Of a stretch of DNA of 47,555 nt, positions 43,725 through 47,555 are shown piece by piece. Source of the DNA: an uncultured Lachnospiraceae bacterium (GTDB lineage: Bacteria; Bacillota; Clostridia; Lachnospirales; Lachnospiraceae); the NCBI GenBank assembly GCA_947382625.1, contig CANDAG010000029.1, forward strand, positions 1 through 47,555, written 5' to 3'. The notes beneath the pieces were generated by a model. That model was not told the DNA's origin, did not search any database, and saw nothing but the letters and a program-made list of their open reading frames with translations. Numbering within the stretch: position 1 is the first letter of the stretch; every line of letters begins with the position of its first letter. The position numbers were made by a program, and so were the translations under genes.

Positions 43725-44291
43725 TTATCCGTTCTCTCTGTTTTTGGTGTATTCTCTGATACCGCACCAGTTTTTGTCTCTCTCGGCCATGATCAGCTCT
43801 GTGCCGGGAGCTACAGGCCATTCAATGCCGATATCCGGATCATCGAATCTAAGTCCGCCCTCATCTCCGGGATGATAAAAGTCTGTACATTTATAGGCAA
43901 ATTCCGCATAATCCGAAAGCACCAAAAAACCATGGGCGAAATTTTTCGGAACAAAAAACTGCTTTTTGTTTTCGGCGGAGAGTAAAACTCCTTTCCATTT
44001 TCCGTAGGTTTCAGATCCCGGGCGCAGATCCACCGCCACATCAAATACCTCGCCGGATATCACCCTCACCAGCTTGTCCTGGGGATGATCGATCTGAAAA
44101 TGCAGACCTCTGAGTACATTCTTCACGGAAGAAGACTGGTTGTCCTGAACAAACACCTGATCAATTCCTGCTTCCTTAAAATCGTTATAATTATAGGTTT
44201 CCACAAAATAACCCCGTGCATCCCCGAACACTGTGGGGGTAATGATCTTTAATCCCTCGATCTCACAAGTTTCAACTGTTATTTTTCCCAT
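43725..44291 (-). CDS. rfbC: dTDP-4-dehydrorhamnose 3,5-epimerase
   Basis: This cupin-fold epimerase acts on dTDP-4-keto-6-deoxyglucose on the way to dTDP-L-rhamnose. The 188 residues contain the active-site stretch VLRGLHFQIDHPQDKLVRV with the catalytic histidine, GEVFDVAVDLRPGS and FAHGFLVLSDYAEFAYKCTDFY. It lies 47 bases after rfbA. The last gene of the pathway, rfbD, is not in the window. Confidence 0.95.
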   Translation of the reverse strand: MGKITVETCEIEGLKIITPTVFGDARGYFVETYNYNDFKEAGIDQVFVQDNQSSSVKNVLRGLHFQIDHPQDKLVRVISGEVFDVAVDLRPGSETYGKWKGVLLSAENKKQFFVPKNFAHGFLVLSDYAEFAYKCTDFYHPGDEGGLRFDDPDIGIEWPVAPGTELIMAERDKNWCGIREYTKNRENG

Positions 44292-44338
44292 GACCGTATC
44301 CTGTCCCTTCTAAATTAAATCAGTCCTGTATCCTTATC

Positions 44339-45208
44339 CTACAGTCCGTCCGCAACTTCCTTCATATATTTTCCATAATCCGTCTTCATCAAAGGCTCTG
44401 CCAGCTTTAAGAGCTGCTCTCTGTCTATAAATCCTCTCTTAAAGGCAATCTCCTCAATACAGGAAATGTAGAGTCCCTGGCGCTTCTGCACCGCCGATAC
44501 AAAGTCTGCCGCGGCAAGCAGCGCGTCATGGTTTCCGGTGTCCAGCCACGCAAACCCCCGTCCTAAGGTCTCCACATGAAGCGTTCCCCGTCTTAAATAT
44601 TCATTATTGATGCTGGTGATCTCAATTTCTCCCCTGGCAGAGGGCTTCACATTGGCTGCGATCTCCACAACGTCATTATCATAAAAATACAGCCCGGGCA
44701 CCGCATAATTACTCTTGGGATTCTCCGGCTTTTCTTCAATGGAAAGGGCTTTCCCTGTCTCATCAAACTCCACAACTCCATATTCCTTTGGATCCCGCAC
44801 ATAATATCCGAAAATCGTCGCCCCTTTTTCTCTGGCCACCGCTTCCTTCAGCACTCTCGAAAAGCTCTGCCCGTAAAAAATATTATCTCCCAGCACCAGC
44901 GCCACATGATCCTTCCCGATAAAGTCCGCTCCGATGATAAAAGCGTCTGCAAGTCCCCGGGGTGTCTCCTGAACGGCATAGGCAATTTCCATACCCAGCT
45001 GACTCCCGTCCCCCAAAAGCTCCTCAAACACCGGCAGATCCCTGGGTGTGGAAATGATCAATACTTCCCTGATCCCTGCCAGCATAAGGGTCGACAGAGG
45101 GTAATAGATCATCGGCTTATCATAAACAGGCATGATCTGCTTGCTGATCGCCTTGGTCAAAGGATAAAGTCTGGTCCCAGACCCTCCCGCTAAAATAATT
45201 CCTTTCAT
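44339..45208 (-). CDS. rfbA: Glucose-1-phosphate thymidylyltransferase
   Basis: This enzyme activates glucose-1-phosphate to dTDP-glucose. The 289 residues begin [20 protein letters not shown], with the nucleotide loop and the [20 protein letters not shown] block; VLGDNIFYG supplies the metal-binding aspartate. The chosen ATG (45208) matches the family start; in-frame codons up to 45238 are not conserved. It is separated from rfbB by 100 bases holding a promoter-like site and a hairpin. Confidence 0.95.
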   Translation of the reverse strand: MKGIILAGGSGTRLYPLTKAISKQIMPVYDKPMIYYPLSTLMLAGIREVLIISTPRDLPVFEELLGDGSQLGMEIAYAVQETPRGLADAFIIGADFIGKDHVALVLGDNIFYGQSFSRVLKEAVAREKGATIFGYYVRDPKEYGVVEFDETGKALSIEEKPENPKSNYAVPGLYFYDNDVVEIAANVKPSARGEIEITSINNEYLRRGTLHVETLGRGFAWLDTGNHDALLAAADFVSAVQKRQGLYISCIEEIAFKRGFIDREQLLKLAEPLMKTDYGKYMKEVADGL

Positions 45209-45249
45209 CTTAACTACCATACCTTTCCGCAATATCAACTATCTGTTAT

Positions 45250-45279
45250 AGTCTACCACAAAATGGGAATGATTGTAAA
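45250..45279 (-). promoter_or_regulatory. Candidate promoter before rfbA
   Basis: On the minus strand TTTACA is followed after 18 bases by TAGACT. The -35 box lies in the hairpin described at 45261-45291, so the same DNA could serve as promoter or, as RNA, as attenuator. Confidence 0.45.
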
Positions 45280-45291
45280 TCACCCCCATTT
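45261..45291 (-). terminator. Strand-specific hairpin between rfbB and rfbA
   Basis: As minus-strand RNA two 14-base arms (45278-45291 and 45261-45274) pair completely, two of the pairs being G-U, around a 3-base loop. As plus-strand RNA the same two positions would be A-C mismatches, so the fold favours the coding direction. Only four T follow, so it may be a weak terminator or attenuator. Confidence 0.5.
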
Positions 45292-45308
45292 CACAAGATC
45301 TGATGTTT

Positions 45309-46391
45309 TTAACGGTCTTTATACATTTCCTCGTAATATTTCTGATAATCGCCGCTGGTCACATTCCGCATCCACTCTTCATGCTCAAAGAACCATGCAA
45401 TGGTACGTTTGATCCCCTCCTCAAATCTGGTTTCAGGCTCCCATCCAATCTCCGCCTTAATCTTATCAGGAGCAATGGCGTATCTTCTGTCATGCCCTTT
45501 TCTGTCCTCCACATAGGTGATCAGATCCTCGCTGACCAGCTCTCTGCGTGGATCATTCTCAGGAAGCATCTCCTTAAGGGTATCCAGGATGATATGGATA
45601 ATCTCTATATTCTGCTTCTCGTTGTGGCCTCCCACATTGTAGGTCTCAAACAGCCGTCCCTTTTCCTGGACCATATCAATGGCCTTGGCATGATCCTCCA
45701 CATACAGCCAGTCCCGGACATTCTTTCCATCCCCGTAAACCGGCAGCTTTTTGCCTGAAAGGGCGTTGTTGATGATCAAAGGGATCAGCTTCTCCGGGAA
45801 CTGATAAGGGCCGTAGTTGTTGGAGCAGTTGGTGATATTGGCCGGAAACTTGTAGGTATCCATATAAGCCTTAACCAGCATGTCCGATCCCGCCTTGCTG
45901 GCAGAATAGGGGCTGTGAGGCGCATAGGGCGTAGTTTCATAAAAAAAGCCGCCATCCTCACTGAGAGAACCGTACACCTCATCTGTCGACACATGCAGGA
46001 ACTTTTTGTCTGGCTTAAAGGTTCCGTCCGGGTTCTCCCAGGCAGCCTTTGCACAGTTGAGCATTACCGCCGTTCCCAGCACATTGGTCTGCACAAATAC
46101 CTCCGGCGTCACAATGCTTCTGTCCACATGGCTCTCCGCTGCAAAATGCACCACTCTGTCAATGTCATTTTCTGCAAAAACTCTGGCGATGGCCTCCTTA
46201 TCACAGATATCCGCCTTTACAAAGGTATAATTATCTCTGCCCTCCAGGTCCTTCAGATTTTCAAGATTCCCTGCGTAGGTAAGAACATCCACGTTAATGA
46301 TCCTGATGTCCCTGTCATATTTTCTGAACATATAATGAATGTAATTAGACCCGATAAAGCCGGCCCCGCCTGTTACCAGATAAGTTCTCAT
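45309..46391 (-). CDS. rfbB: dTDP-glucose 4,6-dehydratase
   Basis: This NAD-dependent dehydratase makes dTDP-4-keto-6-deoxyglucose. The 360 residues have the Rossmann motif TGGAGFIGSNYIHYM, HFAAESHVDRSI, the STDEVYGSL catalytic loop and YSASKAGSD (Tyr and Lys of the dehydrogenase-like site), and the NNYGPYQFPEKLIPL substrate segment. AGAAGG precedes the ATG. It follows the GH25 gene by 53 bases and may share its transcript. Confidence 0.96.
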   Translation of the reverse strand: MRTYLVTGGAGFIGSNYIHYMFRKYDRDIRIINVDVLTYAGNLENLKDLEGRDNYTFVKADICDKEAIARVFAENDIDRVVHFAAESHVDRSIVTPEVFVQTNVLGTAVMLNCAKAAWENPDGTFKPDKKFLHVSTDEVYGSLSEDGGFFYETTPYAPHSPYSASKAGSDMLVKAYMDTYKFPANITNCSNNYGPYQFPEKLIPLIINNALSGKKLPVYGDGKNVRDWLYVEDHAKAIDMVQEKGRLFETYNVGGHNEKQNIEIIHIILDTLKEMLPENDPRRELVSEDLITYVEDRKGHDRRYAIAPDKIKAEIGWEPETRFEEGIKRTIAWFFEHEEWMRNVTSGDYQKYYEEMYKDR

Positions 46392-46444
46392 CCTTCTTCT
46401 CCATTCTTTTTGGTTTCTTATATTCTGTTTTTTATACTGCCTTT

Positions 46445-47555
46445 CTAGTATCCCATATAACTGATGTTCATGTCAACATCTCCGCTGATCCCGGCAACCT
46501 TTCCCTTGGAGGAATACTGCCACATATCATATTTTGTCCTGCTGTAGGTAGGCGCTGCCGCATACTGGGCCAGCCAGATCTTATATCCGGAAAGGCTCGG
46601 AGCGTCCAGATAGCTGTTCAGCCAGGTCTTGTTCGCATAAATCCCCGCTTTATAGCCTGAATTCTGGATAGTCTGGCAAAAGGCCTTGCACACTGCAGTC
46701 CTTGTGGAAGCATTGATCCCGTCTCCTCGCCCGCCGTTGCTGGACTCCACATCCAAAAATACCGGGTAGGAGATATTATATCCCTTGATCAGGCCTAATA
46801 CCATAGATGCCTCCTCCACTGCTTCCACCTCGTTTACCGCCTGGGTGAAGAAATAGATCCCCACCTTTAGTCCGGCCTTGGAGGCTCCCTGAATGTTACT
46901 CCTGAACTTTGGATCCTCTATGAGCGCGCCGGTAGAAGAGCCACGGTAGCCGCAGCGGATGATCACATAAGAGACTCCGCTGTTTTTCACTGCATTCCAA
47001 TCAATATTCCCGTTCCACTTGGAGACATCGATCCCCAGATGGCCGGAGCCTGTATTCAGGCTGCCATCGCTGTTGAAATTATATTTTGCTCCCTGTATGG
47101 TCTGCTCCCCGGTTACCGCATTGCCGTTCTTGTCAAAGAAGTAGGTCTTGCCGTCGATCTCCTGCCATCCCGTATAACGGTACTTTCCGGTAATCTTGCT
47201 GGTCAGACGGTAAAACTCCTTGATATCCGTATTATAGTAATCCGCAAATTTGGCCTCTCTGAACTTTCCGTCCCCGTCCTTTACATACAAGGTTTCTCCG
47301 TCTTTATTCTTCAGAGTACTGGTGGTATCCTTCCGGGGATCCGCCGCCGTGGCCGTAGGACTGGCGCTGGCAGAAGCCGTGGGGCTGGGAGATACCGTAG
47401 GACTGGCCGTAGCTGTAGGGGTCGGCGTCCCTGTAGGTATCGGCGTAGGAGTCGGAGTGGCTGTAGCCGTCGGTACGGGCGTTGCCGTGGCCGTGGGTAC
47501 GGGAACCTGAGTCGGTGCCGGACTTTGGGTGGGCTCTGCCGAGGGAGTCGGCGTA
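46445..47555 (-). CDS. GH25 lysozyme with wall-binding repeats and Thr/Pro-rich linker, 5' end outside the window
   Basis: The open frame runs through the right edge without a start, so at least 370 residues are present and the N-terminus is missing; a TTG at 47290 is internal. The visible part begins with about 75 residues of Thr/Pro/Ala/Ser-rich linker (SPTATATPTP-like units). A small module (LYVKDGDGKFREAKFADYYN) and choline-binding-like repeats (GWQEIDGKTYFFDKNGNAV; IQGAKYNFNSDGSLN) follow. The GH25 barrel has DVSKWNGNIDW and VFLDVESSNGG with the catalytic acids. GH25 enzymes cut the MurNAc-GlcNAc bond of peptidoglycan. An exported, wall-bound autolysin is likely; the signal peptide would lie beyond the edge. 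Confidence 0.92.
   Translation of the reverse strand, partial: TPTPSAEPTQSPAPTQVPVPTATATPVPTATATPTPTPIPTGTPTPTATASPTVSPSPTASASASPTATAADPRKDTTSTLKNKDGETLYVKDGDGKFREAKFADYYNTDIKEFYRLTSKITGKYRYTGWQEIDGKTYFFDKNGNAVTGEQTIQGAKYNFNSDGSLNTGSGHLGIDVSKWNGNIDWNAVKNSGVSYVIIRCGYRGSSTGALIEDPKFRSNIQGASKAGLKVGIYFFTQAVNEVEAVEEASMVLGLIKGYNISYPVFLDVESSNGGRGDGINASTRTAVCKAFCQTIQNSGYKAGIYANKTWLNSYLDAPSLSGYKIWLAQYAAAPTYSRTKYDMWQYSSKGKVAGISGDVDMNISYMGY

Noticed and set aside
47288-47290. TTG as start codon of the GH25 gene
   Set aside because: The frame continues upstream in a normal linker and no ribosome site precedes the TTG, so it is an internal leucine.
47250-47510. Plus-strand frame encoding a Val/Gly/Ala repeat protein
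   Set aside because: It is the complement of the Thr/Pro/Ala-rich linker codons of the GH25 gene, which explains its repetitiveness.
47335-47540. Repetitive DNA near the right edge as a CRISPR or tandem-repeat array
   Set aside because: The repetition follows codon triplets for Thr, Pro, Ala and Ser in frame with the GH25 gene; there are no spaced identical units.

Overview
The window looks like a chromosomal segment of a spore-forming, Gram-positive Clostridia member, most probably Lachnospiraceae. The reasons are a SipL-type spore-coat gene, clostridial-style Opp, LplBC, LytR-CpsA-Psr and HtrA proteins, strong AGGAGG ribosome sites, and an AAA-like ATPase family common in gut Clostridia. 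The genus cannot be decided from the sequence alone. Every gene I can support lies on the minus strand, so transcription runs from high to low coordinates. I see no tRNA, rRNA, CRISPR array or complete insertion sequence.

Region by region, in plus coordinates. (1) 36-2952: oppB, oppC and oppD of an oligopeptide importer behind a near-consensus sigma-A promoter; oppD ends early next to the window edge. (2) 3190-10450: sipL (with a possible sigma-E promoter of its own), then pyrD, pyrK, an AT-rich AAA-like ATPase, pyrC and an L-cysteine desulfidase-like gene. The last five form one tightly packed operon behind a TTGACC-18-TATAAT promoter. (3) 10566-24353: a plant-glycan utilisation locus. It has two Gfo/Idh/MocA oxidoreductases, an LplA/B/C-type sugar ABC importer, an AraC regulator broken by a shift at a G8 tract, and GH127, GH27 and GH3 glycosidases; a PrcB-like lipoprotein follows. 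Together they suggest uptake and trimming of arabinose/galactose/xylose-containing oligosaccharides. (4) 24536-26047: a membrane-anchored HtrA protease. (5) 26231-46391: a rhamnose-containing cell-surface polysaccharide cluster. rfbB, rfbA and rfbC make dTDP-sugar. A Wzm-type permease and a very large Wzt-type ATPase form the exporter. Five GT2-type proteins assemble the glycan, a WbaP-type phosphoglycosyl transferase would start it on the lipid carrier, a phosphohexomutase supplies sugar phosphate, and an LCP enzyme would attach the product to the wall. (6) 46445 to the edge: a partial GH25 lysozyme with a Thr/Pro/Ala-rich linker.

The most striking object is the 1206-residue protein at 39026-42646. 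It joins a Wzt-type ABC ATPase, a Wzt-like carbohydrate-binding domain, a class I methyltransferase, a kinase-like domain with an intact D-x4-N...D signature, and a C-terminal beta-rich domain. This is the set of parts that E. coli O9a splits between Wzt and WbdD (export, cap recognition, methylation and phosphorylation of the chain end). It suggests a one-polypeptide chain-capping and export machine in a Gram-positive bacterium.

The intergenic DNA is also unusual. Several families of short palindromic elements recur between genes, and five stem-loops are stacked in the 198 bases between the GH27 and GH127 genes.
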